This document shows, piece after piece, positions 44,390 to 53,073 of a stretch of DNA of 64,000 nt (positions are counted from its first letter, which is position 1; each line of letters starts with the position of its first letter). Both the position numbers and the translations under genes were made by a program. This DNA is from Acidobacteriaceae bacterium KBS 83 (GTDB lineage Bacteria; Acidobacteriota; Terriglobia; Terriglobales; Acidobacteriaceae). The notes under the pieces are model-generated. The model had not been told where the DNA came from. It searched no databases and saw nothing but the letters and a program-made list of their open reading frames with translations. The stretch covers positions 62,001 to 126,000 of the forward strand of contig KB906742.1 in NCBI GenBank assembly GCA_000381585.1, given 5' to 3'.

Positions 44390-44560
44390 ATGCGAGTTCT
44401 CCTTCATCAACGACAGGTCCTGGTCCGTTGCAAAGCTTGTCGAGCCGCTATCCCAAGCCTTGTGCGCGGACGGCCCATGCTCCCTACTGCGGTCCTCTGC
44501 AACGTCTGCGGAGCCAAACGCGCCTACTCGCTGACTCGATTACCATCGCAAAGATGGTGA
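44390..44560 (+). CDS. Small zinc-ribbon protein
   Basis: A 56-residue protein with two CxxC knuckles, RCKACRAA and LCNVCGAKRAY, separated by 20 residues. This should bind one zinc ion. The function is unknown; short zinc ribbons are common on mobile elements and may bind DNA or RNA. It is followed 22 bases later by another small gene in the same direction, suggesting a small cargo operon ending with the SRAP gene. Confidence 0.55.
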   Translation: MRVLLHQRQVLVRCKACRAAIPSLVRGRPMLPTAVLCNVCGAKRAYSLTRLPSQRW

Positions 44561-44582
44561 TTGCGGAGGCGAAAACGCGGCA

Positions 44583-44799
44583 ATGACGAGTCAGCAGATA
44601 GAGGCGGAGGCGTTGCGTATCGTCGAAGAGGTGGCGCAGAAAATCCGATCTCGAACTGACCGAATACCATGACGAAGTTCGTTACCGTGCCGACCATCCA
44701 ACCGGAATGAAGATGCGAGATCACAACGCAATCGTCCGTGGGGCGATGCGTGAGGCCATCCGTCGAGGGATTTTCTGTGCCCGCAGCGTGGTGAGGTGA
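44583..44799 (+). pseudogene. Small hypothetical gene with one frameshift
   Basis: MTSQQIEAEALRIVEEVA is followed, after a frameshift near 44640, by KSDLELTEYHDEVRYRADHP and REAIRRGIFCARSVVR to the stop at 44797. The reconstructed protein of about 70 residues is helical and charged. The family is not recognised. It lies five bases before the SRAP gene. Confidence 0.45.
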
Positions 44800-44804
44800 C
44801 TGCT

Positions 44805-45576
44805 TTGTGCGGAAGGTATGTTAGACGATCAGACAAACAGAGGATCGCTGAGCTCTTCGCGGTGCATGGCCCGTCATGCCGGACTTCGGTCCTAGCTGGA
44901 ACGTCGCGCCGCAGACCTTTCAACCCATTGTCAGGCTGAACCGAGATACGGGAGAACGGGAGATCGTTCTGATGCGGTGGGGCCTGGTTCCTTTCTGGGC
45001 CAAAGATGCGAGCCTCGGTCTCCGCACCATAAATGCGAAGGCCGAAACGATTACGACGGCGCCCGCATTCAGGGAGGCGATCAAATTCCGCCGCTGTCTC
45101 GTTCCTGCGGATGCGTTCTACGAATGGCAGAAGCTGGACCCGAAAAACAAACAGCCTTTCGCGATTGCTATGAAGAACGGCGAGCCGTACGCGCTGGCTG
45201 GCTGTGGGAGATGTGGAAGGATCGTAAGGCTGGTGGAGAGTTGCTGACGTTCACAGTAATCACTACTGACCCGAATGAGGTTGTGCAACCGCTCCACGAG
45301 CGAATGCCTGTCATCATCCCAGAACGCGATTATGACCGCTGGTTGAAGTCTGATCCAGAGCGTCCCCCGATTGACCTGCTTCGTCCTTTCGATGCGGACA
45401 AGATGACAGCGTGGAAAGTGGATAAGGCAGTCGGGAACGTGAAGAACGACAGGCCAGAATTGATCGATCAGATACAACTGAGAGCAGGCTTCGACTGTGA
45501 GGTAAAGGTATTGTGTCCCGATGTTGCAGCCCTTTCCCGCGAAGTGAGCGTTAGGCATCGGTTCCGGAGAAATTAG
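44805..45576 (+). pseudogene. SRAP (YedK/HMCES) protein, two frameshifts
   Basis: The SRAP family crosslinks to abasic sites in single-stranded DNA through Cys2. Here TTG-TGC-GGA-AGG starts the protein (CGRYVRRSDKQRIAELFAVH), with AGGTGA as RBS. A one-base loss near 44873 leads into FGPSWNVAPQTFQPIVRLNR, LMRWGLVPFWAKDASLG and CLVPADAFYEWQKLD (the family's Glu). A second loss near 45200 leads into LWEMWKDRKAGGELLTFTVI and PVIIPERDYDRWL. All catalytic blocks (Cys2, Asn, Glu, His) are present, so it was intact until recently. Confidence 0.85.
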
Positions 45577-45677
45577 GGAGCCGTCGTGACTTTAGATTGA
45601 AGGGGCGACCACGGCTGAGAAAACCCACTAATTGGGAAGAGATTAGTCTCTACACTGACATGGGGGGTGGGACGGAC

Positions 45678-46580
45678 ATGGATGCAGATGACTTGAGGAT
45701 TGTGGAAGCCGTGGCAAGAATCGGCAGCATGAACCGGGCAGCAGCTGAACTGAACATGGTGCAGTCAAATGTCACCTCCCGAATTCGCCTCCTGGAGGAA
45801 GAGCTGGGCGTTCAACTATTTGTCCGACACAGCCGCGGTGTCCAACCGAGCGAAGCAGGTCTGCGCCTGCTCTTCTACGGAGAGCAGATACATGCGCTGT
45901 TCCAGCAAGCCATCACGGCAGTCAAAGAAGATGGATCTCCAAAGGGTACACTGCGTATCGGATTGCTGGGGACCACGGCTGGACTGCGGCTACCCACACT
46001 GGTAGCCCAATACGCGCAGGAATATCCGAGGGTCGAGTTGGGTATCGTAACGGGTACTACGACATCTCTGATTCATCAGGTGGTGGAGCACGAACTGGAT
46101 GGCGCCTTTGTGTCGGGGCCAGTTCACCATCAAGAACTGAGCGAGGAACCCCTATTCGTCGAAGATCTTGTTCTCGTAAGCTCTCTATCCGTACGGACCT
46201 TCGATGATCTCGCCAAAGTTGAAAATCTCAAAGCAATTGTGTTTCGACAAGGTTGTTCTTACCGTCAAAGACTCTCCTCTATCCTCGATGGACTGGGTAT
46301 TCGTCACGTGATGATGGAGTTTGCATCTCTCGATGCAATCGTTACCTGCATCACTGCAGGTGTGGGGATAACGCTGCTACCGAAGGCGCTGGTCGAGAGA
46401 CTCTGGACGGATAAGTCCGTCACTGTGCATGAACTCCCAGTGGATCAGGCACGGGTAGAGACCGTATTTGTCAGACGACATGATTACCATCCGACGAGCG
46501 CACTCAATGCTTTCCTCAGGATGGGTCGTGAGATTTCGGACATTGCGCTCCTCGATCGACAACTGGAAGCTATCAACTAG
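45678..46580 (+). CDS. LysR-family transcriptional regulator
   Basis: A 300-residue regulator. The N-terminal helix-turn-helix (LRIVEAVARIGSMNRAAAEL, VQSNVTSRIRLLEEELGVQL) is followed by RHSRGVQPSEAG and a substrate-binding co-inducer domain (GTLRIGLLGTTAGLRLPTLV, ITAGVGITLLPKALVERL). LysR proteins usually control a neighbouring gene set; here the SDR, RidA, hydrolase and later genes lie downstream in the same direction after 170 bases. ATG 45678 is chosen; ATG 45660 in the same frame is possible. Confidence 0.9.
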   Translation: MDADDLRIVEAVARIGSMNRAAAELNMVQSNVTSRIRLLEEELGVQLFVRHSRGVQPSEAGLRLLFYGEQIHALFQQAITAVKEDGSPKGTLRIGLLGTTAGLRLPTLVAQYAQEYPRVELGIVTGTTTSLIHQVVEHELDGAFVSGPVHHQELSEEPLFVEDLVLVSSLSVRTFDDLAKVENLKAIVFRQGCSYRQRLSSILDGLGIRHVMMEFASLDAIVTCITAGVGITLLPKALVERLWTDKSVTVHELPVDQARVETVFVRRHDYHPTSALNAFLRMGREISDIALLDRQLEAIN

Positions 46581-46751
46581 AACGATAGCGGGTATCAGAA
46601 CAAATCGGGCCTCATAGCCATTTCCTCTCGCATCTCTATTGCAGCTTGAACGCTGCAGATGGCCGTATCAAGATACGGCATCGCCACCATCGAGAAACAG
46701 TTAGATGTTGGCCTCTGCAACGCCGGCAGTATTGATTTCGACAGGAGCATT

Positions 46752-47474
46752 ATGGCAAGCAAAGGAACAGTTATCGTAACGGGTGGCTCACAAGGTATCG
46801 GAGCTGCCGTGGTTGATGCATTTTTAGATCGCGGATATTCCGTCGTCGCAACTTCGCGAAAGATTACCCAGGCTGGACTTAGCGCCTCTCCGAACCTCGC
46901 GCTGGTAGACGGAGACATCGGCCACGCTGCTACGGCTCAAAAAGTGGTCGATACCGCTGTTCACAAGTTCGGCTCGGTCGATGTCGTTGTCAATAATGCC
47001 GGCATCTTCTCGGCGAAACCTTTCACCGACTACAGCGCTGACGACTTCCGCGCTCTCGTCTCCACAAATCTCGAAGGCTACATTTACATCACCCAGTTCG
47101 CGGTCAAGCAGATGCTTGCTCAGAAGTCGGGTGGAAGCGTCGTGGCTATCACGTCATCGCTGGTTGAAAATCCCATCGGTGGTTTGCCGGTGACCGTGCC
47201 CATGATCACGAAGGGCGGCCTTGAGGCCATCACGCGTAGCCTGGCTTCGGAGTATGCAAAGGAACACATCCGCTTCAATGCAGTGGCGCCCGGAATCGTT
47301 GATACTCCTCTTCACAAAGACAACCCGAAGGATTTTCTGAAGACCTTGTCGCCCATGGGCACGATCGCCACTTCAGATGAGATCGCAAACGCAGTTGTCT
47401 ATCTCACAGAGTCGCGCCAGATCACCGGGGAGGTGCTGCACGTGGACGGCGGTGCGCACAACGGCAAATGGTAA
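46752..47474 (+). CDS. Short-chain dehydrogenase/reductase lacking the catalytic Tyr
   Basis: A 240-residue classical SDR with nucleotide motif VTGGSQGIGAAVVDAFL, DGDIGH, NNAGIFSAKPFTD and cofactor motif FNAVAPGIVDTPLHKD. The expected YxxxK pair reads PMITKGGLEAI: Lys remains but Tyr is replaced, while Ser is present in AITSSLVE. Either a subfamily variant chemistry or a non-reductase role is implied. ATG 46752 follows AGGAG by six bases. Its stop overlaps the RidA start, forming an operon. Confidence 0.88.
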   Translation: MASKGTVIVTGGSQGIGAAVVDAFLDRGYSVVATSRKITQAGLSASPNLALVDGDIGHAATAQKVVDTAVHKFGSVDVVVNNAGIFSAKPFTDYSADDFRALVSTNLEGYIYITQFAVKQMLAQKSGGSVVAITSSLVENPIGGLPVTVPMITKGGLEAITRSLASEYAKEHIRFNAVAPGIVDTPLHKDNPKDFLKTLSPMGTIATSDEIANAVVYLTESRQITGEVLHVDGGAHNGKW

Positions 47475-47956
47475 GCCAGGGCAGTTCGCAGCCGGTCAGC
47501 GCGGAGCGCCGGCTGCGGGATCTCGGAATTGTGCTCCCCAACGCTCCCCATCCGCTTGGCGCATACCTCGAATCCGTGCAGTCGGGGAACCTGCTCTTCC
47601 TCAGCGGAATGCTCCCGATCAAGGACGGCAAACCGCAGTATATTGGGCGCCTGGGCAAGGAACTCCATGCAGATGCCGGCCGGGATGCATTACGAACCGC
47701 CACTCTGAACGCTCTTTCCGTTGCGAAAGCCCATCTGGGATCACTGGACCGTGTAACGAGAGTGCTCAGCGTGAAAGTCTATCTGGCAACATACGGAGAC
47801 TTTTACAACCAGCCCATCGTTGGCGATGCCGCATCGGAGCTTCTTCGTGATGTCTTTGGAGAGGACAAGATGTCTGTGCGTTCTGTGTTGGGAGTGGCCG
47901 CTTTGCCTCTCGGTGCACCGGTCGTGCTTGAGGTGGTGTTCGAAGTCGGCAACTAA
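47468..47956 (+). CDS. RidA-family (YjgF/YER057c) protein
   Basis: A 162-residue protein with the RidA pattern LGAYLESVQSGNLLFLSGML, ALNALSVAKAHLGSLDRVTR, KVYLATYGDFYNQPIVGDAA and SVRSVLGVAALPLGAPVVLE. RidA enzymes hydrolyse reactive enamines/imines; this subgroup lacks some of the RidA arginine context, so the substrate is open. It overlaps the SDR stop codon and is followed 16 bases later by an exported hydrolase. Confidence 0.88.
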   Translation: MVSQGSSQPVSAERRLRDLGIVLPNAPHPLGAYLESVQSGNLLFLSGMLPIKDGKPQYIGRLGKELHADAGRDALRTATLNALSVAKAHLGSLDRVTRVLSVKVYLATYGDFYNQPIVGDAASELLRDVFGEDKMSVRSVLGVAALPLGAPVVLEVVFEVGN

Positions 47957-47972
47957 GAAAGCGGGAGTCCAT

Positions 47973-48887
47973 ATGTTCAGGTATGTCGCCACCATCCTTG
48001 TCGGGATCTTGCTGCCGGCGCCCCTCGTGGCGGGAGTCACGCCGTTTCCGGCCAGCTTTCACACGCAAATGGTTCCGGCAAACAGCACCAGCCTCTACGT
48101 CCGAGTCGGCGGCAAGGGGCCGGCCGTGGTGCTGTTGCACGGCTTCGGCTTCACGAGTGATATGTGGGCCCCCTTGGCAATTGTTTTGGCCAAGGACCAT
48201 ACCGTGATCGTCCCTGACCTGCGCGGCATGCGTATGTCCGATCACCCGGATACCAGCTACACCAAGGAGAACCAGGCGGTCAATATCGCCGGCGTCATGG
48301 ATGCACTCAAACTCCAGAAGGCAGGCCTGGTCACACATGACATTGGCAATATGGTCGGCTATGCATTGGCCGCTGAATATCCGGACCGGGTCACGCGGTG
48401 GGTGGTGATCGATGCACCGCTACCCGGAATAGGCGATTGGGACAACATCGTTCGCAGCCCGATGCTGTGGCACTTTGATTTCCGGGGTCCTGACGAGGAG
48501 CGTCTGGTACAGGGCCGAGAGCGCATCTACCTCGATCGCTTCTGGAACGAGTTGTCCGAAGACCCCAAGAGGATCGATGAAGATACGCGGCAGCATTTTG
48601 CTGCCCTGTATGCGCGGCCACATGCGATGCACGATGCCTTCGAGCAATTTGGGGCACTGCGCCAGGACGTCGCCGACAACAAGGCGTTGCTCGCCAAGAG
48701 CGGCAAGATCACCATGCCGGTGTTTGCCGTTGGTGCCGAGAAGTTTTTCGGCAAAAACATGGCCGATCATATGCAATTCGTCGCGAGCAACGTCACCGGC
48801 GCTATCGTGCCCAATTCCGGGCACTGGATCATGGAGGAGAATCCACAGGCCACCATCAAGTTGATCACTGATTTCCTCGCAAAGTAG
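47973..48887 (+). CDS. Exported alpha/beta hydrolase, epoxide-hydrolase-like
   Basis: A 304-residue protein with signal peptide (YVATILVGILLPAPLVAG). The oxyanion region is LLHGFGFTSDMW, the nucleophile elbow GLVTHDIGNMVGYALA carries Asp instead of Ser, and the catalytic His is in NSGHWIMEENP. An Asp nucleophile and the cap domain fit epoxide hydrolases or haloalkane dehalogenases. The mature enzyme should act in the periplasm. AAAGCGGGAGTCCAT contains the RBS for ATG 47973. A strong hairpin follows 28 bases after the stop. Confidence 0.88.
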   Translation: MFRYVATILVGILLPAPLVAGVTPFPASFHTQMVPANSTSLYVRVGGKGPAVVLLHGFGFTSDMWAPLAIVLAKDHTVIVPDLRGMRMSDHPDTSYTKENQAVNIAGVMDALKLQKAGLVTHDIGNMVGYALAAEYPDRVTRWVVIDAPLPGIGDWDNIVRSPMLWHFDFRGPDEERLVQGRERIYLDRFWNELSEDPKRIDEDTRQHFAALYARPHAMHDAFEQFGALRQDVADNKALLAKSGKITMPVFAVGAEKFFGKNMADHMQFVASNVTGAIVPNSGHWIMEENPQATIKLITDFLAK

Positions 48888-48914
48888 GCTCGGGCTTCAG
48901 CCAATCTGACTGGA

Positions 48915-48944
48915 GGGTGCGGTCAAGCTCGCTTGACCGCACCC
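48915..48944. terminator. Perfect 13-bp hairpin after the hydrolase gene
   Basis: GGGTGCGGTCAAG, loop CTCG and its exact complement. It is GC-rich but lacks a following T tract, so it may be a transcript-end stabiliser rather than a full intrinsic terminator. Confidence 0.65.
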
Positions 48945-49076
48945 TACGCCGATGCATCGGCTCAGAGTACATCGCCGCCACGTGACTCGGGGCGTCCGTC
49001 TCTAGTCCTTCACCGTATGAAATTTTTTATTCACCACACTCTGCCGGTTTTGGTCGGCACACGGAGAAAACACTAG

Positions 49077-49538
49077 ATGTCTACTTTCCAACCAAGTAAT
49101 GCAGCAGCTGATTCAACTCAGGAAGTCACAAATGTCGTCTACACCGCCAAGACTCATACTGCAGGCGGCCGGCGCGGCGGCGTCTCTCGCAGTGATGATG
49201 ACCGTCTGGATCTGAAGTTTTCGGCTCCGGGATTTCCAGGAACTGGCACCAATCCGGAGCAGTTGTTTGCCGCTGGCTGGTCGGCCTGTTTCATCAGCGC
49301 GATGGGGGTTGTAGCCAGCAAAATGAAGGTCAAACTACCGGCTGATGTAGCTGTCGATGCCGAAATAGACCTGTGCAATTCTGGCGATGTTTACTTCCTG
49401 CGAGCACGGCTTAACGTCAGCCTGCCCGGCTTGGAGCGCGAAGTCGCCCAGTCTATTGTGGATGCCGCTCATGGCCGGACATGTGCATATTCCAACGCGA
49501 CGCGGGACAACATCGACATCGAAATCAACGTGGTGTAG
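49077..49538 (+). CDS. ohr: Organic hydroperoxide resistance protein (Ohr/OsmC family)
   Basis: A 153-residue protein with the Ohr pattern NVVYTAKTHTAGGRRGGVSR, TNPEQLFAAGWSACFISAMG and VDAAHGRTCAYSNATRDNID. The two cysteines (about 70 and 136) form the peroxidatic pair that reduces organic hydroperoxides, usually with lipoyl-proteins as donor. A gap of 190 bases with its own promoter region separates it from the hydrolase. It fits an electrophile and peroxide defence theme in this gene group. Confidence 0.92.
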   Translation: MSTFQPSNAAADSTQEVTNVVYTAKTHTAGGRRGGVSRSDDDRLDLKFSAPGFPGTGTNPEQLFAAGWSACFISAMGVVASKMKVKLPADVAVDAEIDLCNSGDVYFLRARLNVSLPGLEREVAQSIVDAAHGRTCAYSNATRDNIDIEINVV

Positions 49539-49587
49539 ATCGGCCCAATGATCCGATTGTTTGAGATGGTTAAGGGAGCAACATTTT

Positions 49588-49998
49588 ATGGGTAAGAGAT
49601 TCGCAATACTGGCAATTCGTCTGTTTGTGTCGGTGAACCTTCTCTATGTCGCCATCTTTTTGAAGTTTGCGGGAGCGCCAGGTGCGGTGGCTCTATTTTC
49701 TCTGCTGTCGCAAAGGTTTCACGGGCTCGCATCTCAGTCGATATTTCGGCTAGGGGCAGGGGTGTTCGAGACGGTGGTAGCAATTCTGCTCCTTATACCC
49801 GAAACAGCCACATTGGGAGCGGGATTGACGGTTGTGTGGATGACAGCTGTAATTCTCAGTCACATTTTCGTATTGGGGTATGGCTGGTTCTTTGTGGATG
49901 CTCTCATGGTGATGGTGCTGGCTCTCATTTATCTCTTGCTGACACGCGATCGCTCCCGTTGCGACAAACCCGAGAGTGTGGGGACTAGCGCCGCCTGA
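49588..49998 (+). CDS. DoxX-like four-helix membrane protein
   Basis: A 136-residue protein with four hydrophobic segments (RFAILAIRLFVSVNLLYVAI; GAGVFETVVAILLLIPETA; TVVWMTAVILSHIFVLGYGW; DALMVMVLALIYLLL). The pattern resembles the DoxX-like family. ATG 49588 follows AAGGGAGC by about nine bases. It lies 50 bases after ohr in the same direction and is probably cotranscribed. Confidence 0.75.
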   Translation: MGKRFAILAIRLFVSVNLLYVAIFLKFAGAPGAVALFSLLSQRFHGLASQSIFRLGAGVFETVVAILLLIPETATLGAGLTVVWMTAVILSHIFVLGYGWFFVDALMVMVLALIYLLLTRDRSRCDKPESVGTSAA

Positions 49999-50139
49999 CA
50001 AACGCTCAATAACTCAATAAATAGTCGGGCCAACAGTCGGAAGCGGCGCCACAAGATCCCGATAATAGTGCTCTCAAATTGCAGTACTGGGCGGCAAAAC
50101 TGCGCGAGGATTCGGAAAGAGGTATGGGGTAAAGACAAA

Positions 50140-51279
50140 GTGAATTCGAAATCATGGACGGAAAATCGACTGACCGCGCGTTTGGGGTTGCAGTACCCCA
50201 TAATTCAAGGCCCGCTTGGAGGTTTGTCCTCGCAGCGGCTTACGGCGGCCGTTTCGAACTACGGAGGACTCGGATCGTTCGGCGCTCATGGCCTCAAGCC
50301 AGAGGCGGTCCGCAAAGTCATTCGCGAGATCAAGAGCCTGACCTCAAAACCTTTCGCAATGAATTTGTGGGTCTCGATGGAAGACGAAGGAGCCCTCGCC
50401 TCGACAGAAGAGACATTCCAGCAAAGCCTCGCTCCACTGGCAAAACATATTGAGAGTGTAGGAGGAGCCAACGCTTCCTATCGCCCATACGAACCGATTC
50501 GCTTCGAAGATCAGGTGCAGGTTTTGCTGGAAGAAGGGATTTCCACGTTCAGCTTCATCTATGGCATTCCCTCCAAACAGATCTTGGATGAATTTCGCCG
50601 CCGGGGAGTCGCGCTGATTGGAACGGCAACCACGGTGGACGAAGCAATTGCCTTGGAACACGCGGGCGTGGACGCGATTGCGGCCTCCGGGTTTGAAGCA
50701 GGCGGGCATCGCGGATCCTTCCTTCAGCCGTCCGAAGATTCTCTGACCGGGACTATGGCATTGGTGCCGCAGGTCGTCGATGCCGTGAAACTCCCGGTGA
50801 TTGCCGCGGGCGGTATTGGAGACGCGCGCGGAGTCGTGGCTGCCTTCGCTCTTGGAGCCGACGGCGTGCAGATGGGAACTGTCTTTCTCGCATGCGAGGA
50901 GTCGGGAGCGAATCCGCTTCATCGTCACGCGCTCCTCAGCGGTCAAGCTAAGCAGACTGCTCTTACTCGCGGGTTCACTGGAAGGCTTGCTCGCGGTATC
51001 AAGAACCGTTTGCTCAACGAATTCAACCAAAAGGATACAAAGATTCTGCCTTATCCCCTGCAACGTTCTCTCGTGCGGCACTTAACGATTCCGGCCGAGA
51101 AGGCGGGGCGGCCGGAATTACTTCCTCTCTGGGCGGGACAGAGTGCCAACTTGGCACGGTGCACAGATGTACGCGCTCTACTCGATACGCTGGCAAAGGA
51201 AATTTCTGAGATTGGCGGCGCCGTCCAAAGTTGGAGCGCACATCGTCCGATTCGAGAACGACCAGTCCCCACCGCATGA
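50140..51279 (+). CDS. Nitronate monooxygenase family flavoprotein, altered C-terminus
   Basis: A 379-residue FMN-dependent TIM barrel. Motifs: YPIIQGPLGGLSSQRLTAAV at the start, GFEAGGHRGSFL with the catalytic His, VIAAGGIGDARGVVAAFALG and ADGVQMGTVFLACEES for phosphate binding. Such enzymes oxidise toxic nitronates such as propionate-3-nitronate. The last 15-20 residues (QSWSAHRPIRERPVPTA) are encoded antisense to an SRAP fragment, so the natural C-terminus was replaced at a recombination point. The GTG start at 50140 has a weak RBS. Confidence 0.85.
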   Translation: MNSKSWTENRLTARLGLQYPIIQGPLGGLSSQRLTAAVSNYGGLGSFGAHGLKPEAVRKVIREIKSLTSKPFAMNLWVSMEDEGALASTEETFQQSLAPLAKHIESVGGANASYRPYEPIRFEDQVQVLLEEGISTFSFIYGIPSKQILDEFRRRGVALIGTATTVDEAIALEHAGVDAIAASGFEAGGHRGSFLQPSEDSLTGTMALVPQVVDAVKLPVIAAGGIGDARGVVAAFALGADGVQMGTVFLACEESGANPLHRHALLSGQAKQTALTRGFTGRLARGIKNRLLNEFNQKDTKILPYPLQRSLVRHLTIPAEKAGRPELLPLWAGQSANLARCTDVRALLDTLAKEISEIGGAVQSWSAHRPIRERPVPTA

Positions 51280-51444
51280 GAACAGTTCCCGTTTGCCAGT
51301 GTCCCGATTCAATCGGACAATCGGCTGGAAGGTCTGCGGCGCGACGTTCCATGACGGACCCAGGTCGAGCATCACCGTGCCATGAACTGCAAAGTGCTCA
51401 GCGATCTCCTGCTTATCGGAACGTCGAGCGTAGCGACCGCACAT
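51240..51444 (-). pseudogene. SRAP (YedK) N-terminal relic
   Basis: ATG-TGC opens MCGRYARRSDKQEIAEHFAV, followed by HGTVMLDLGPSWNVAPQTFQ and RLNRDTGKRE. A frameshift in the LMRWGLV block follows, and similarity ends near 51240 where the nitronate monooxygenase C-terminus begins. It is a second, inverted and truncated copy of the SRAP gene at 44805. Confidence 0.85.
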
Positions 51445-51627
51445 AGGTCAAGTGTTCCAGAACGGGGTTCGCCACCACGAATCAACCAAATGGATCAGGG
51501 CGAGAGTGAGGGGACCAATGCCCTTTTGTTCCGGGTCTCAAGCGAGACGACTGGCCATTGCCGGACCCCAAAGGACAAAATCGTTTGAAGAATTTAATTC
51601 AAAGACTAAGGGCGGTGTAATCGATCG

Positions 51628-52146
51628 TCAGGTCTCGTGTGCGCTGGTAAAGCGATAAGATCCCAGCCTTGGCCCCAGGTCAAATGCATCCGCCAACAAA
51701 GCGCTTCCAGTAGTAGGAATGCCGATGAGGATCGCCTTAGGCGGATCTGTCTCTTCAAATGCTCTATCGCTCAACCTCTTCAATACTGCACCAATCCCGT
51801 CTCGCAGGGATGGAGATAGCAAATGGTAGTCGTCTATCACAATGACCGACGGCAAAGGCGTTTCGCCGCGTTGGCACGAATCGAAGAACTGCCTTATCTT
51901 GATCTCTGGATCTGTGTCTCTAGCACTAACGTACGCGTAGTTCGTATTTTTTTGCCAACCGAGTTCTTCGAAAACCTTAAAGACTACGCATGTCTTCCCA
52001 ATACCTGAAGGTCCCTCGATCAATAGATGTTTCCCTGGCTGTTCGATATCCGCTCTAACTTCGCCAAAGTGCCTAGGCTTCACGTAGGTGTACGGCGGGA
52101 GGCCAACGGTTTTGAAGACCTCGGAAAGTTTTTTGCTTTCTGCCAA
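51628..52146 (-). CDS. P-loop ATPase, probably truncated
   Basis: A 172-residue protein beginning MAESKKLSEVFKTVGLPPYT. Walker A is LLIEGPSGIGKTCVVFKVFE, Walker B is PSVIVIDDYHLL, and a sensor-like segment reads KAILIGIPTTGSALLADAFD. Similar ATPase modules usually continue for more than 100 residues and belong to larger NTPases, including some defence proteins; here it stops at ...YRFTSAHET. Whether it is a natural short form or a truncated relic is unclear. Divergent from a zinc-ribbon gene. Confidence 0.55.
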   Translation of the reverse strand: MAESKKLSEVFKTVGLPPYTYVKPRHFGEVRADIEQPGKHLLIEGPSGIGKTCVVFKVFEELGWQKNTNYAYVSARDTDPEIKIRQFFDSCQRGETPLPSVIVIDDYHLLSPSLRDGIGAVLKRLSDRAFEETDPPKAILIGIPTTGSALLADAFDLGPRLGSYRFTSAHET

Positions 52147-52281
52147 AATGCGCTCCTCGATTCAATTCAATATAACGCTCCCAACTCGTCAAGCAAGTGC
52201 CGACCGGCATCAAGGCCTTCTCTTGATTTAGGAAGGCTTCCCTTGCTCCGCACTCAGGCGACGGTGACTCAGGAAGGATTG

Positions 52282-52671
52282 ATGAAGCGCAGAATCGTTG
52301 AGGACTGTGAGGTGGTTACAGAGCGTTCCTCTGATCGATGCCTCGCTGCGGTCTATGCAGCGGGAGGAACCGATCCCTTGTACGGCTACACGTCCTGCAA
52401 CTACGGCGGCGAGCGGCGCTGGCTACTATGCCCCAGGTGTTTCAAGAGGGTCGCGAAGCTATACCGTCCGCCGGATGAGGTGCTCTTCGCGTGCCGCCAA
52501 TGTCACCAACTAACGTACCGAAGTGCTCAGTGCCACGATGCGAAATTGGATCGCCTGCTCAAAGCACCCGCGGAGGTACTTGAGCAGATGATCGCCTCCC
52601 CCAACCACAGCGTGGCCTTGATGGGGATCAAGGCTACATTCATTCGGTTTCGATTGATGGATAAGTACTAA
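52282..52671 (+). CDS. Zinc-ribbon protein of mobile elements
   Basis: A 129-residue protein with a zinc ribbon: [18 protein letters not shown] and [15 protein letters not shown], a pattern frequent in short proteins of plasmids, phages and islands. A helical C-terminal tail follows. GAAGGATTG precedes ATG 52282. The function is unknown; DNA binding is possible. It converges on a methylase relic. Confidence 0.65.
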   Translation: MKRRIVEDCEVVTERSSDRCLAAVYAAGGTDPLYGYTSCNYGGERRWLLCPRCFKRVAKLYRPPDEVLFACRQCHQLTYRSAQCHDAKLDRLLKAPAEVLEQMIASPNHSVALMGIKATFIRFRLMDKY

Positions 52672-53059
52672 TGCACCCGCTGATCTGAAGCCAGCGCACG
52701 ATGCCTTCCCGCTCTTCGCGGAGAAGCTGCCCGTTGAACGCGGCGACGTTTCCAGGATTTCTTCTTCAGACAAGCCGGCAGGCCAGCCATAGGCGGCAGA
52801 GACGGCGGCGTCCATCTCATCGTGCAGCTCGCGGAGGACCCCGACGAGGCCTGGCATCGTATGTGGCCCGGTCATCGGTGTTCAGTTCCTCGCCGACGCG
52901 AAGCTTTTCGACCACGTTGTACATCTCGGTGAGGGTGAGGTATCGGTGGAGCGACTGCTGCCGCTTCCGGTGTGCGTCCAAGCGCTCGGCGACATCGCGG
53001 ATGGTCTCGTTGCTGGCAGTTTGTGGGGGAAAGCTCTTCGCGAGGCAAGCTTTCCCCAC
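52672..53059 (-). pseudogene. DNA methyltransferase, C-terminal relic
   Basis: [40 protein letters not shown] then, in a second frame, [20 protein letters not shown] and, in a third, [20 protein letters not shown] match in order the helical C-terminus of large class I DNA methyltransferases of restriction or defence systems. Two frameshifts and loss of the whole catalytic domain make it a remnant. Confidence 0.65.
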
Positions 53060-53073
53060 CCGTCTGTGCAGAC

